Of a stretch of DNA of 64,000 bases, positions 6,819 to 15,210 are shown piece by piece. A program made the position numbers and the translations under genes. The stretch's first letter is position 1. Each line of letters begins with the position of its first letter. Source of the DNA: Phycisphaerales bacterium (GTDB lineage Bacteria; Planctomycetota; Phycisphaerae; UBA1845; UTPLA1); the NCBI GenBank assembly GCA_020639075.1, contig JACKHI010000001.1, forward strand, positions 3,906,001 through 3,970,000, in the 5' to 3' direction. The notes beneath the pieces are model-generated. The model saw only the letters and a program-made list of their open reading frames with translations. It ran no database searches and had not been told where the DNA came from.

Positions 6819-8280
6819 TCCGACGGGCTACGGACGGATACCGCCGCAGAATATCGAGGCCGAACAGTCCCTTCTCGGCAGCCTGCTGCTCGAGAAGGAG
6901 GCGATCGGCCTTGTTATTCAGATCATCGGGCGGGAACGTTCGGACATGTTCTATCGGCACGATCATCGCATTCTCTACGAATGCGTGGTGGATCTGTACG
7001 AACGCAACCAGCCGATGGACATTCACGTGCTGGAGGACGAACTCCAGCGACGGAACCAGTTGGAGGCGGTCCACGGCCGCGACTACCTGATCGAGTTGGT
7101 CGAGAGCGTTCCTTCGGCCGCGAACGCCGAGTACTACGCGAAGATCGTGCGCGACAAGGCGATGTTGCGCGATCTGATCGGCGTGACCGGCGAGATCATG
7201 CAGGCGGCGTACGATGATTCGGCGCCGGCCCAGGAGATCATGGATCGCGCCGAACAGAGCCTGTTCGACGTGACGGAGCAGCGCGTCAGCTCCCATGCCC
7301 TCCCCATTCGCGAATTCCTCGACGAGACATTCGCCCACATCGACAACCCGGACCTGATGGGCGGTGTGCCGACAGGGTTCGGCCAGATCGATCACATGAC
7401 GGGCGGTCTTCAAAAAGGCGATCTCGTCGTCATCGCGGCCCGGCCGAGTATGGGAAAGACGGCATTCGGGTTGTCGCTGCTTGAGCATATTGGCATCGAC
7501 GAGAACAATCGCAGGGGCTTTCCGTGCGTCTTCTTCTCTCTGGAAATGAGCAAGCTGCTGATCGCTCAGCGTTTGCTGTGTTCGCGTGCGCGCGTGGACA
7601 TGGGGCGCATGCGTCGGGCGACGTTGAACGATCGGGAGATCGGCTTGTTGCACGCGGCGCACGCCGAGATGCGTGAGGCGCCGATCTACATCGACGACAC
7701 GCCTGGCATGAGCGTGATGGAGGTGCGTGCCAAGGCGCGGCGTCTGAAGATGATGCACGATATCAAGATCGTGTTCATCGATTACCTTCAGCTCATGAGC
7801 GATCCCGCTAATAAGGAGAGTCGGCAACAGGAAATCTCGTCAATCAGTCGCGGGTTGAAGGCGCTGGGTCGTGAATTGGAAGTGCCGATCGTGGCGCTGG
7901 CGCAGCTTAATCGACAGGTCGAGGGGCGATCCAGCAATCGGCCGCGCATGAGCGACTTGCGAGAGAGCGGCGCGATTGAGCAGGATGCGGACGTTATCAT
8001 GCTGCTGCATCGCGAGGAGTATTACTCCGACAAGAAGGGCGAGGGCGGGAACGGCGATCCGAGCGTCAAGGGCGTTGCGGAAGTCATTATCGACAAGCAG
8101 CGCAACGGCCCGACGGGCGTGGTCGAATTGCATTTCACGGCGCAGTACGCGCGATTCGACAATGCGACGGCGGGGTATATCGAGGATCCGGGACCGATCG
8201 TCGAGCGCGAGACGTATTTCGATGCGGACGGACCGGGGTTGCCGTCTTCAGGGGCGTACGAGGACGATGCACCGTTCTAG
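6745..8280 (+). CDS. dnaB: Replicative DNA helicase DnaB
   Basis: Unwinds DNA at the replication fork. The 511-residue protein has the N-terminal DnaB domain (RIPPQNIEAEQSLLGSLLLE), the RecA-like core with Walker A ARPSMGKTAF (around residue 235), FFSLEMSK, and FIDYLQLM as Walker B. Near the C-terminus it has ISRGLKALGRELEVPIVALA, SDLRESGAIEQDADVIM and KQRNGPTG. There is no intein insertion. ATG 6745 follows GGAG 7 nt upstream; no start codon exists between the rplI stop and the conserved N-terminus, so the overlap with rplI is real. The protein ends EDDAPF, resembling the SSB tip DDIPF. Confidence 0.96.
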   Translation: MTQMQSQPTRKDPSHRPPTPTRAPDPTGYGRIPPQNIEAEQSLLGSLLLEKEAIGLVIQIIGRERSDMFYRHDHRILYECVVDLYERNQPMDIHVLEDELQRRNQLEAVHGRDYLIELVESVPSAANAEYYAKIVRDKAMLRDLIGVTGEIMQAAYDDSAPAQEIMDRAEQSLFDVTEQRVSSHALPIREFLDETFAHIDNPDLMGGVPTGFGQIDHMTGGLQKGDLVVIAARPSMGKTAFGLSLLEHIGIDENNRRGFPCVFFSLEMSKLLIAQRLLCSRARVDMGRMRRATLNDREIGLLHAAHAEMREAPIYIDDTPGMSVMEVRAKARRLKMMHDIKIVFIDYLQLMSDPANKESRQQEISSISRGLKALGRELEVPIVALAQLNRQVEGRSSNRPRMSDLRESGAIEQDADVIMLLHREEYYSDKKGEGGNGDPSVKGVAEVIIDKQRNGPTGVVELHFTAQYARFDNATAGYIEDPGPIVERETYFDADGPGLPSSGAYEDDAPF

Positions 8281-8521
8281 GGTGCGGGTTTCGATTCGCC
8301 GGGATCGTCTTCCTGCAGCGGTTCTCAGCGGTTGCCTCATTTCGCGGTGCTCCAAAAAAGCTTGACGTCGACTTGCCTGTCGCAATGAAGTCCTAGCGAA
8401 CTGGGGATTACGCGTGCCTGACTCCATTTCGATCGCGGCTCCGATTGAGCGGCTCGGAACTGTTACGGCTCGGCGTGAATCGCTACCTTCGAGGGGTAGC
8501 CGAGCGGTAGAATTGAGCGCT

Positions 8522-9271
8522 ATGTCCAGAGTGCTCGGGTGTCCTCATTGCAGTCGGTCCGTGACGATTGACAGGCAGCTCGTCGGCCGCGTGATGGGCT
8601 GTCCGCACTGCGGGAGGCACTTCACTGTCGCCGACGAAAACAGCGAGGCCGTCGCCGTCGTCGCGCCGCCGAGTAACTTTCCCTACAGCATGCATTCGAT
8701 CCGGTTCACGTTCTCGTGCATGCGCTGTGCGTCCATTCTCGAAGCGCGCGGGGATCATTGCGGGACGAAAGGCCGATGCCCGACGTGCGGCGCCGTGTTC
8801 ACGATTCCGGAAGTCGATCCGCGAACGGGATTGCCGGCGAAGGCGGCGCGGGTGGCGGACGACGGCCAATTGCCGACGCCGATGCACGCCTATGCGACGG
8901 CCGGATCCAAGGCGCCGCAAATCGTTCGGCTCGACAGCGGCGAATCCGTGATCGTCTGCCCGCGATGTCAGCGGCAGTCCAGCCCGGATGTGAATCAATG
9001 CCCGGCCTGCGGAACGCCTTTCACGATCGAGGGGGCCGAGGCGATCATCCAGGGAGGCAGTGATGCCAACGGGATGGCGACGGCGGCAATTACCGTGGCG
9101 ATTCTCGGATGGTGCATCCCCGGCGGCGGGCTCGTCGCCATTGGCCTTGGTTGGGCGGCGGTGGTCAAGTCGAAGGAACTGGGGCAGTCGCGACCGGGGT
9201 ATGGGCTGGCGGTGGCGTCGATTGTTCTTGGGGCCATCTCGTTGGGGTTTCACGTCGTGCGATGCATATAA
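8522..9271 (+). CDS. Zinc-ribbon membrane protein with C-terminal DUF4190-like segment
   Basis: The protein, 249 residues from ATG 8522, has three CxxC-pair zinc ribbons: CPHC/CPHC near the start, CMRC/CPTC, and CPRC/CPAC. After these, ITVAILGWCIPGGGLVAIGL and GYGLAVASIVLGAISLGFHV look like two membrane helices of the DUF4190 type. This architecture is common in planctomycetes; the function is unknown. An in-frame GTG at 8414 would add 36 residues that are not part of the zinc-ribbon pattern, so I prefer 8522. It stands alone between dnaB and the convergent thpR. Confidence 0.75.
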   Translation: MSRVLGCPHCSRSVTIDRQLVGRVMGCPHCGRHFTVADENSEAVAVVAPPSNFPYSMHSIRFTFSCMRCASILEARGDHCGTKGRCPTCGAVFTIPEVDPRTGLPAKAARVADDGQLPTPMHAYATAGSKAPQIVRLDSGESVIVCPRCQRQSSPDVNQCPACGTPFTIEGAEAIIQGGSDANGMATAAITVAILGWCIPGGGLVAIGLGWAAVVKSKELGQSRPGYGLAVASIVLGAISLGFHVVRCI

Positions 9272-9306
9272 CACGGCCATTCGTCAATTACGTCGATCAT
9301 TGACAC

Positions 9307-9870
9307 TCAGTTGCCTAACGAATGTCGACTCTGCGCAGTGTAGATGGGGCCTTCGGGCGTGAGCATTGAATCGTAGACGACGATCGATTCGACGGTCTGG
9401 AGACCGAAGTGGATGCTCCCGGACTGTTGGATTTGTTCTGTCAGGAGCGGCAGCACGACGGGGCGTCGGGATCGCGCAAGGGTCAGATGGGGCGTGAAGG
9501 GTCGGCCTTCCATCTGGAAGCCGACCGCGTTCATGGCGGTTTCGATGCTCTGTTGGAAGGCTGCGAGTTGTCGGTCGACGTCGTCGATGCCCGCCCAAAG
9601 GACGCGGATCCGTCCGGCGCGATCGTCGAAGCATCCGAGGTCACGGACTTCGAAATCGAAGGGCGTCGAAACGCGCGCGACGTCGTCGAGCTTCTTCGTG
9701 ATTTCCGTCAAACGTTGCGGGTCGATTTCACCCAGGAATTTCAGCGTCAGGTGCATCGCATCCGGATGGACATATTTCAGTTTGGGTGCGAACGCGCGCA
9801 GCGAATCCTGCGCGCGGCCGAGGGCTTTTCGGATGGGTGCATCGAGATCGACGGCGATGAACGCGCGCAT
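9307..9870 (-). CDS. thpR: RNA 2',3'-cyclic phosphodiesterase (LigT/ThpR)
   Basis: A 187-residue 2H-phosphoesterase with both HxTx motifs: MHLTLKFLGEID near residue 40 and PFTPHLTLARS near residue 130. The family hydrolyses 2',3'-cyclic phosphate ends of RNA; its cellular role in bacteria is uncertain. ATG 9870 (MRAFIAVDL) is the usual family start. The gene begins 5 nt after the stop of the PfkB-type kinase, so the two are probably one transcript. Confidence 0.9.
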   Translation of the reverse strand: MRAFIAVDLDAPIRKALGRAQDSLRAFAPKLKYVHPDAMHLTLKFLGEIDPQRLTEITKKLDDVARVSTPFDFEVRDLGCFDDRAGRIRVLWAGIDDVDRQLAAFQQSIETAMNAVGFQMEGRPFTPHLTLARSRRPVVLPLLTEQIQQSGSIHFGLQTVESIVVYDSMLTPEGPIYTAQSRHSLGN

Positions 9871-9875
9871 GGCGG

Positions 9876-10781
9876 TCAGCTCAGCGTGAGCATTTCGCGG
9901 TATTTCCTCATTCGTTGTTCGACGGTATCCGCATCGGCGGCCTGGAGTGCGCGCATCGAGAAGTCCTCGATGGCGATTGAGGCGACGCAAGCGCCGTAGG
10001 CGAGGGCGGTCTTCATCGTGGCGAGATCGGATCGCCCTGTCTTTGCGATGTGCGCCATCATGCCGGCGGCGAAGCAGTCGCCCGCGCCCGTCGGGTCCTG
10101 GACCTTATCGGTGGGATAGACAGGTAGTGAGACGAGTGCGTCGCGCGTGATGAGCATGGCGCCGTGTTCGCCTTTCTTGATGACGACGTATTTCGGGCCG
10201 AGGTCGAGGAGTTTGCGACCGCACTTGATGAGGTCCGTGCCGTCCATGAGCATCTTGGCTTCGGAATCGTTGAGGACGACGCCGTCGACAATCTTGAGGG
10301 TGTTGAGCAGATCGTCACGAAAGGCGTTGATCCAGAGGTCCATCGTGTCGCAGAAAATGAGCTCAGGGCCGGCGAGCTGTTCGGCGAATTGCTTCTGGAC
10401 GGCCGGATGCGTGTTGGCGAGGAAGACGAATCTGGAGTCGCGAAAGCTCTCGGGGATGACGGGCGGATCCTCGCCGACGATGTTGAGGTCGGTGCGCAGG
10501 CTCTCGCGATCGTTCATGTCTTCCATGTACTTGCCGTGCCAGCGGAAGGTCTTCGAGCCGGCGCGGGTTTCGAGACCTGCTAGGTCGATGTTGCGGCCTT
10601 CGAGCACTTTGCGGAAGTCGCTCGGGAAATCCTCACCGACGGCGGCGACGAGTCGAACGGGGTGGATGAGCGAGGCGGCGCAGGCAAAATATGCAGCCGA
10701 TCCGCCGAGGATGTCGTCGGCGCGGCTGGTCGTGGTTTCAACTGTATCGACGCCGATGGTTCCGGTAACGAGTAGCGACAT
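9876..10781 (-). CDS. PfkB-family carbohydrate/nucleoside kinase
   Basis: A 301-residue ribokinase-fold protein. The N-terminal substrate region is GGSAAYFACAASL and the C-terminal PfkB signature is DPTGAGDCFAAGMMAHIAKT, containing the catalytic Asp (GAGD). The NDSEAKMLMDG stretch is the usual PfkB NxxE region. Substrate cannot be assigned; adenosine kinase-like or sugar kinase are both possible. A good promoter match lies just upstream and thpR follows 5 nt downstream. Confidence 0.88.
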   Translation of the reverse strand: MSLLVTGTIGVDTVETTTSRADDILGGSAAYFACAASLIHPVRLVAAVGEDFPSDFRKVLEGRNIDLAGLETRAGSKTFRWHGKYMEDMNDRESLRTDLNIVGEDPPVIPESFRDSRFVFLANTHPAVQKQFAEQLAGPELIFCDTMDLWINAFRDDLLNTLKIVDGVVLNDSEAKMLMDGTDLIKCGRKLLDLGPKYVVIKKGEHGAMLITRDALVSLPVYPTDKVQDPTGAGDCFAAGMMAHIAKTGRSDLATMKTALAYGACVASIAIEDFSMRALQAADADTVEQRMRKYREMLTLS

Positions 10782-10828
10782 TCGAGAAAACTCCGGGGTA
10801 GCATGCGTTTGCGGTTCTAGAGCCCCGG

Positions 10829-10857
10829 ATTGTCGGCGTATCGCGGTCGATGGTCAA
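10829..10857 (-). promoter_or_regulatory. Predicted sigma70-type promoter for the pfkB-type kinase and thpR
   Basis: On the minus strand TTGACC (10852-10857) and GACAAT (10829-10834) are separated by 17 nt. The expected transcript start near 10822 would leave a leader of about 40 nt before ATG 10781. This is a match by inspection only. Confidence 0.45.
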
Positions 10858-10939
10858 TTCACTCGAAATCCGGGAGGCAAGTGCACCAAAGATTGACATG
10901 CCTGTTTGCCCGATGAAAGAATTGGGAGTGATGACACGT

Positions 10940-11551
10940 ATGAAATTTGAATTCCGGGGATTTTCCGGCAGATACCGCTTTTTGCTTCGTCGGCTGCATT
11001 CACATGTCGTGTCGGCGTTTGCCGTCATTATTCTGCTGAGCGGGTGCAGCGACTCGGCGGCGAGTCGGGAGCGTGCCCGGACGAGGGCGGTGCGAACCGA
11101 GCGGGAGCGGCCGCTGACTGTCGCGACGCGCGCGGACGGCGATCGGTCGACGTCGAGCCGGACGACGCGGCGGCCCACGACTGCACGGCGCAATTCGGGG
11201 AATACGCGAGCGCATATCGATCCGACGCCGGCGGGATACGATGATTCGCCGGCGAAGGCGTCGGCGCCGGTTCGTGCACCTTTGCGACGGGTCGAACCGG
11301 AAACTTCAAAGCCGACAAATAGTGCGCATGTGACACCCACGAATGACACTTCCGCACCGCCGGCGGCGGTTGCGGCGGCGCCGGAAACAGGGATGCGCGT
11401 GTATCATGTCCAGCGCGGCGACACGTTGTGGAGCCTGGCCAACAAGTTTTACGGGGACAGCAAACATTGGCGTCGAATCCTCGCGGCCAATCGAAACCGC
11501 GTTCCGGATCCGCGGGACCTGCCCGTGGGCATCAAGCTGATCATTCCGTGA
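10940..11551 (+). CDS. LysM-domain lipoprotein
   Basis: The protein, 203 residues from ATG 10940, has a hydrophobic segment ending in the lipobox-like LLSGCS, so it is probably a lipid-anchored envelope protein. A long Arg/Thr/Ser/Pro-rich disordered region follows. The last 50 residues are a LysM domain (YHVQRGDTLWSLANKFYGDS, then NRVPDPRDLPVG), which binds peptidoglycan. ATG 10940 has GGGAG at better spacing than ATG 10931. The stop overlaps the recG start as GTGA, implying coupled translation. Confidence 0.85.
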   Translation: MKFEFRGFSGRYRFLLRRLHSHVVSAFAVIILLSGCSDSAASRERARTRAVRTERERPLTVATRADGDRSTSSRTTRRPTTARRNSGNTRAHIDPTPAGYDDSPAKASAPVRAPLRRVEPETSKPTNSAHVTPTNDTSAPPAAVAAAPETGMRVYHVQRGDTLWSLANKFYGDSKHWRRILAANRNRVPDPRDLPVGIKLIIP

Positions 11552-13644
11552 CGAACCCGTCGCGGAAGCCACTCGATTTACAGACAGAGATTCAGTTTCT
11601 TAGGGGCGTGGGGCCCGCGCGCGCGAAGCAGTTGAAGACGATCGGCGTTCGGACGATCGGCGACCTGCTGACGTATTTTCCTGCGCGGCATCAGCGCGAG
11701 GAGGCGCGGCTGATTGAGAATTTGGACGAAGGAATGGTTGCGACGGTCGTCGGACAGGTCGCGGCCGTGCGGAGTCAATTCGGTCGCGGCGGCAAGACGG
11801 TGCGAGCGACGCTGCTCGACAATACGGGGCGATGCAGCCTGACGTGGTTTCATGCGGGCTGGATGGAAGGGAAGCTGGAGCGCGGGATGGTGTTGCGCGC
11901 GACGGGTCGCGTGGGTGAATACCACAAGCTGCCGCAGCTGGTGAATCCGAAGTTTGAGATTCTGAGCGAGGAAGATGCGGAGCCGGTGGATGAGTCGGAA
12001 GCGCCGGAGTTCCTCGGCGTCTATCCGGCGACGGCGCAGATTTCGTCGAAGTCGATCGCAAAGCTGATCGGCGACAATCTCGATGCGATGTTGAAGGCCG
12101 TCGTCGAGACATTGCCGAGCGAAATCGTGGGGCGTCGGCAGTTGCGGCCCCGGCGCTGGGCGATTCGCGCGATGCATCGACCTGCGGCGGAGGATGATCT
12201 CGCTGGTGCGCGTCGGCGGCTGGCGTATGAAGAGCTGTTGCTGATGCAGTTGGCGGTGATGCTGGTGCGGCGCGAGCGCGGCAAGGGTGGTCGCGCGCTT
12301 CCGCTGGATTGCACTGAGTTGATCGACGAGCGGATTCGGGCGCGGTTTCCGTTCGCGCTGACGGCGGCGCAGGATCGGGCGGTTGAGGCGATCGCGGCGG
12401 ATTTGCGCGGCGAGAAGCCGATGAACCGGCTACTACAGGGGGACGTCGGTTGCGGCAAGACGGTTGTCGCGTTGTATGCAGCGCTGACGGCGATCGCGAA
12501 CAAATCGCAAGTGGCGATCATGGCGCCAACGGAGTTGTTGGCGGATCAGCATTTTCGATCGATCGAGAAGTACCTGGCGGGCAGTCGGGTTCGCTATACG
12601 TTTCTGACGGGCAGTCGATCCAAACGCGATCGTTTCCAGGCGACAACGCGGATCGCGCGAGGCGATATGGATCTTGTCGTGGGCACGCATGCGCTGATTC
12701 AGGGCGACGTGCAATTCAGGCGGCTGGGGTTGGCGATTATTGATGAGCAGCATCGTTTCGGCGTTCGGCAGCGGGCGACGATGCGCGACAAGGGGCTCGA
12801 TCCGCACTTTCTTGTGATGACGGCGACACCCATACCGCGGACGCTGGCGCTGACGGCGTTCGGCGATCTGGATGTGACAGTGATTGACGCGTTGCCGCCC
12901 GGGAGGAGTCCGATCGAGACGCGGTTGTACGGGCGTGGTCGCGATGGGGATGCGTGGCGATTCGTGCAGTCGCGGCTGGACGCGGGGGAGCAGGCGTACG
13001 TCGTCTATCCGATCATTGATGAGTCGGACAAGCTGCAATTGCGCGCGGCGACGGCGGCGTATGAGGATCTGGCGAAACGGATCTTCGCGGATCGGCGCGT
13101 GGGGCTGTTGCACGGTCGCATGGCGAAGGCGGAACGGGATGTCGTGATGTCGGCGTTTGTTGCGGGGGAGTTGGATATTCTCGTTGCAACGACGGTGATT
13201 GAAGTCGGCATTGATGTTCCGAACGCGACGTGCATGGTCGTGGAGCATGCGGAGCGTTACGGGTTGTCGCAGTTGCATCAGTTGCGGGGGCGTGTGGGGC
13301 GCGGCGACAAGCGCGGCTATTGTCTGTTGCTGAGCGAACAGGTGGCGCCGGAGCAAAATGAACGATTGAGCGTGATGACGCAGACGACGGATGGGTTCCG
13401 GATCGCGGAAGAGGATCTGCGATTAAGGGGACCGGGCGAGATGCTGGGGACGCGTCAGCACGGGTTGCCGGAGTTGCGTGTGGCGAACCTGGCGACGGAC
13501 GCGGAGTTGCTGCTCTTGGCGCGCGATGATGCGGGCGTGTTGTTGCGCGAGGATCCGTCGTTGAGTGCGGGGAAGCATCGGGCGCTGCGCGAGGCGCTGA
13601 AGGCGCAGTACGCGGGGGCGAGGTCTTTCTTTAAGGCGGGGTGA
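11548..13644 (+). CDS. recG: ATP-dependent DNA helicase RecG
   Basis: Branch-migrates stalled forks and Holliday junctions. The 698-residue protein has an N-terminal wedge/OB domain (FLRGVGPARAKQLKTIGVRT, then DLLTYFPARH), Walker A LLQGDVGCGKTVVAL, the DEQHRFGVRQR motif II, MTATPIPRTLA motif III, and a C-terminal helicase half with TTVIEVGIDVPNA and QLRGRVGRG. Start GTG 11548 overlaps the preceding stop (GTGA); the open frame extends upstream only as a shadow of the LysM gene. Confidence 0.96.
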   Translation: MTNPSRKPLDLQTEIQFLRGVGPARAKQLKTIGVRTIGDLLTYFPARHQREEARLIENLDEGMVATVVGQVAAVRSQFGRGGKTVRATLLDNTGRCSLTWFHAGWMEGKLERGMVLRATGRVGEYHKLPQLVNPKFEILSEEDAEPVDESEAPEFLGVYPATAQISSKSIAKLIGDNLDAMLKAVVETLPSEIVGRRQLRPRRWAIRAMHRPAAEDDLAGARRRLAYEELLLMQLAVMLVRRERGKGGRALPLDCTELIDERIRARFPFALTAAQDRAVEAIAADLRGEKPMNRLLQGDVGCGKTVVALYAALTAIANKSQVAIMAPTELLADQHFRSIEKYLAGSRVRYTFLTGSRSKRDRFQATTRIARGDMDLVVGTHALIQGDVQFRRLGLAIIDEQHRFGVRQRATMRDKGLDPHFLVMTATPIPRTLALTAFGDLDVTVIDALPPGRSPIETRLYGRGRDGDAWRFVQSRLDAGEQAYVVYPIIDESDKLQLRAATAAYEDLAKRIFADRRVGLLHGRMAKAERDVVMSAFVAGELDILVATTVIEVGIDVPNATCMVVEHAERYGLSQLHQLRGRVGRGDKRGYCLLLSEQVAPEQNERLSVMTQTTDGFRIAEEDLRLRGPGEMLGTRQHGLPELRVANLATDAELLLLARDDAGVLLREDPSLSAGKHRALREALKAQYAGARSFFKAG

Positions 13645-13654
13645 GATGGGCGGA

Positions 13655-13764
13655 CCATCCATTTATGGATGGGGGCGCGACGATGCGATGGTGAATGAGC
13701 GCTTCGATCTCGTTTGGAGTTTTCTTCCGCGCGTATCGTCGCGCCCCCACCACTGAAGTGGTGG
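13655..13764 (+). repeat. Triple-hairpin element, copy 1
   Basis: Three perfect inverted repeats abut. CCATCCAT/ATGGATGG is at 13655-13672. A 14-bp stem GGGGGCGCGACGAT (13671-13684) pairs with ATCGTCGCGCCCCC (13735-13748). CCACCACT/AGTGGTGG is at 13747-13764. A related copy in the same orientation occurs at 14670-14782. The element directly follows the recG stop and precedes the convergent zinc-ribbon gene. Confidence 0.8.
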
Positions 13765-13794
13765 GCCACCAGGCGCATTTCCGGGGTCTAAATT

Positions 13795-14595
13795 TCATTC
13801 CAGCTTGTACTCTCGCAGGTAGAACCGTCGCTTCAGTAATGACGCGTTGCAATGCGGGCAAAATGCATCGTCGGGGAGTTCGTTGATGTGGCCACCGCAG
13901 TTGATACACCTGTCCTTGATGGGCAGGAGCAATCGGCGTGTTCTTCGTTGTGATCGGTTGTAAAGCAAGAATCCGGGTACCAGAAAGAAGGCGATTCCTG
14001 CTACTGTGACGACGACTTGAGTTACCTCGCTGTTGGGCGCATATTGCCGAAGCGTATCGATCCAGGGCGTCGCATTCGCCGCGATTGCGGCAAACATTCC
14101 GAGCCAGAACAGCACGAAGATGGACGCGAGAACGGCGTGTCTTCGTTCGGCGCGATTGACGGTGTGTGATCCCGGTGCACAAAAATGTTCATATTCACGC
14201 CGGATGCGATCTTGCTCATCGAGGACGAGCCCGCAAGCCGGACAACGACTCAAATCGGCGGCCAGCTCCGCTTCGCAATTCAAACAGCGGCTTTGGGTCA
14301 ACAGTGCATGGATCGCGGACTTGCGCCGACGGTCGAAGAGAAAGCTGAGCAGAATCACCGCGCCTGCCAGAAGCCCTACCCGAATGATCAGCAACACCGG
14401 AAAGGCGTCGGAATGAGACGGTCCGTTCATCGCCGCGATGACGTACTTGCAAGCGAACATCGCCAGAATCATCAATACAAGAAGGAACTTCGAATGACGC
14501 CGTTTGCGGTTGTATGCTCTGAGCGACGAGCGCTTCCTCATCGGCCCGAGCACGGCATCTATGGGATCAATTGAATTCGCGGCGGTCCTCTCCAT
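13795..14595 (-). CDS. Zinc-ribbon membrane protein of unknown function
   Basis: A 266-residue protein I do not recognise. It has predicted membrane helices at about residues 37-55, 65-85, 155-175 and 190-210, and two CxxC-pair zinc ribbons. The first ribbon (CLNC, CPAC) lies in the middle and the second (CINC, CPHC) near the C-terminus. The ribbons presumably face the cytoplasm. It is flanked on both sides by copies of the same triple-hairpin element. A shorter start at 14541 (MRKRSS) is possible. Confidence 0.7.
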   Translation of the reverse strand: MERTAANSIDPIDAVLGPMRKRSSLRAYNRKRRHSKFLLVLMILAMFACKYVIAAMNGPSHSDAFPVLLIIRVGLLAGAVILLSFLFDRRRKSAIHALLTQSRCLNCEAELAADLSRCPACGLVLDEQDRIRREYEHFCAPGSHTVNRAERRHAVLASIFVLFWLGMFAAIAANATPWIDTLRQYAPNSEVTQVVVTVAGIAFFLVPGFLLYNRSQRRTRRLLLPIKDRCINCGGHINELPDDAFCPHCNASLLKRRFYLREYKLE

Positions 14596-14669
14596 ACACT
14601 CAATTCTGACACACGCCGGGAGGTTCGGCCGTTAGAAACCGGAAGTGGGTTTGGAGCCGCCGGGTGGCC

Positions 14670-14782
14670 CATCCCTTTCAGGGATGAGGGTGCGACGATG
14701 CTTCTGTAATGAAGCGCTATGGGGTACTCGCAGATTGTGCGCGCGTGTATCGTCGCGCCCCCAGCACTGAAGTGGTGGGCCA
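14670..14782 (+). repeat. Triple-hairpin element, copy 2
   Basis: Same order and orientation as 13655-13764. CATCCCT/AGGGATG is at 14670-14686. A long stem joins GGGTGCGACGAT (14688-14699) to ATCGTCGCGCCC (14749-14760) with one G-T pair. A CACT-ga-AGTG core is followed by GGTGGGCCACC. Stem sequences differ from copy 1 while the folds are kept. It runs directly into the tandem repeat that starts at 14778. Confidence 0.75.
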
Positions 14783-15195
14783 CCCGGCCCGGTGCCTTGT
14801 CGGGTCGATGACCCGATTTACGATGTTTGGTCCTGCGCGATCGTTGGTGGGCACGGCCCACCCTACTTCGATTGCATAAAGCCTGCTTGACGTCGGCACT
14901 GCTGACACAGCAGTGGCACCCGACATGCCGACCTTGGGGGTCGGCATGGCACCCGGCACTGCTTACCGAGCAACGGCACTCCGGCATGCCGACGTTGGGC
15001 GTCGGCATGGCACCCGGCCACCCGGCCCGGTGCTCTGTCGGGTCGATGACCCGACCTACGGTGTTTGGTGACGCGCGACCTCTGGTGGGCACGGCCCACC
15101 CTACTTCGATTGCATAAAGCCTGCTCGACGTCGGCACTGCTGACACAGCAGTGGCACCCAACATGCCGACCTTGGGGGTCGGCATGGCACCCGGC
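14778..15195. repeat. 238-bp tandem duplication made of hairpins
   Basis: The sequence from 14778 repeats from 15016 at a period of exactly 238 bp; the second copy stops near 15195. Each unit contains CGGGTC-gat-GACCCG, GGTGGGC/GCCCACC, CACTGCTG/CAGCAGTG and ATGCCGACC-ttggg-GGTCGGCAT. A third version of the last hairpin (14986-15008) carries G and C at the loop-closing pair instead of C and G. No gene is visible from 14596 to 15210. Confidence 0.85.
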
Positions 15196-15210
15196 GTGGC
15201 ACGGCCCACC

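Noticed and set aside
8491..8512. tRNA-like start GGGGTAGCCGAGCGGTAGAAT
   Set aside because: It resembles a tRNA 5' half, but no anticodon arm, T-arm or acceptor partner follows; only a small GCTACC/GGGTAGC hairpin.
10893..10922. Promoter TTGACA before the LysM gene
   Set aside because: The -35 match is good but nothing close to a -10 box lies 16-18 nt downstream.
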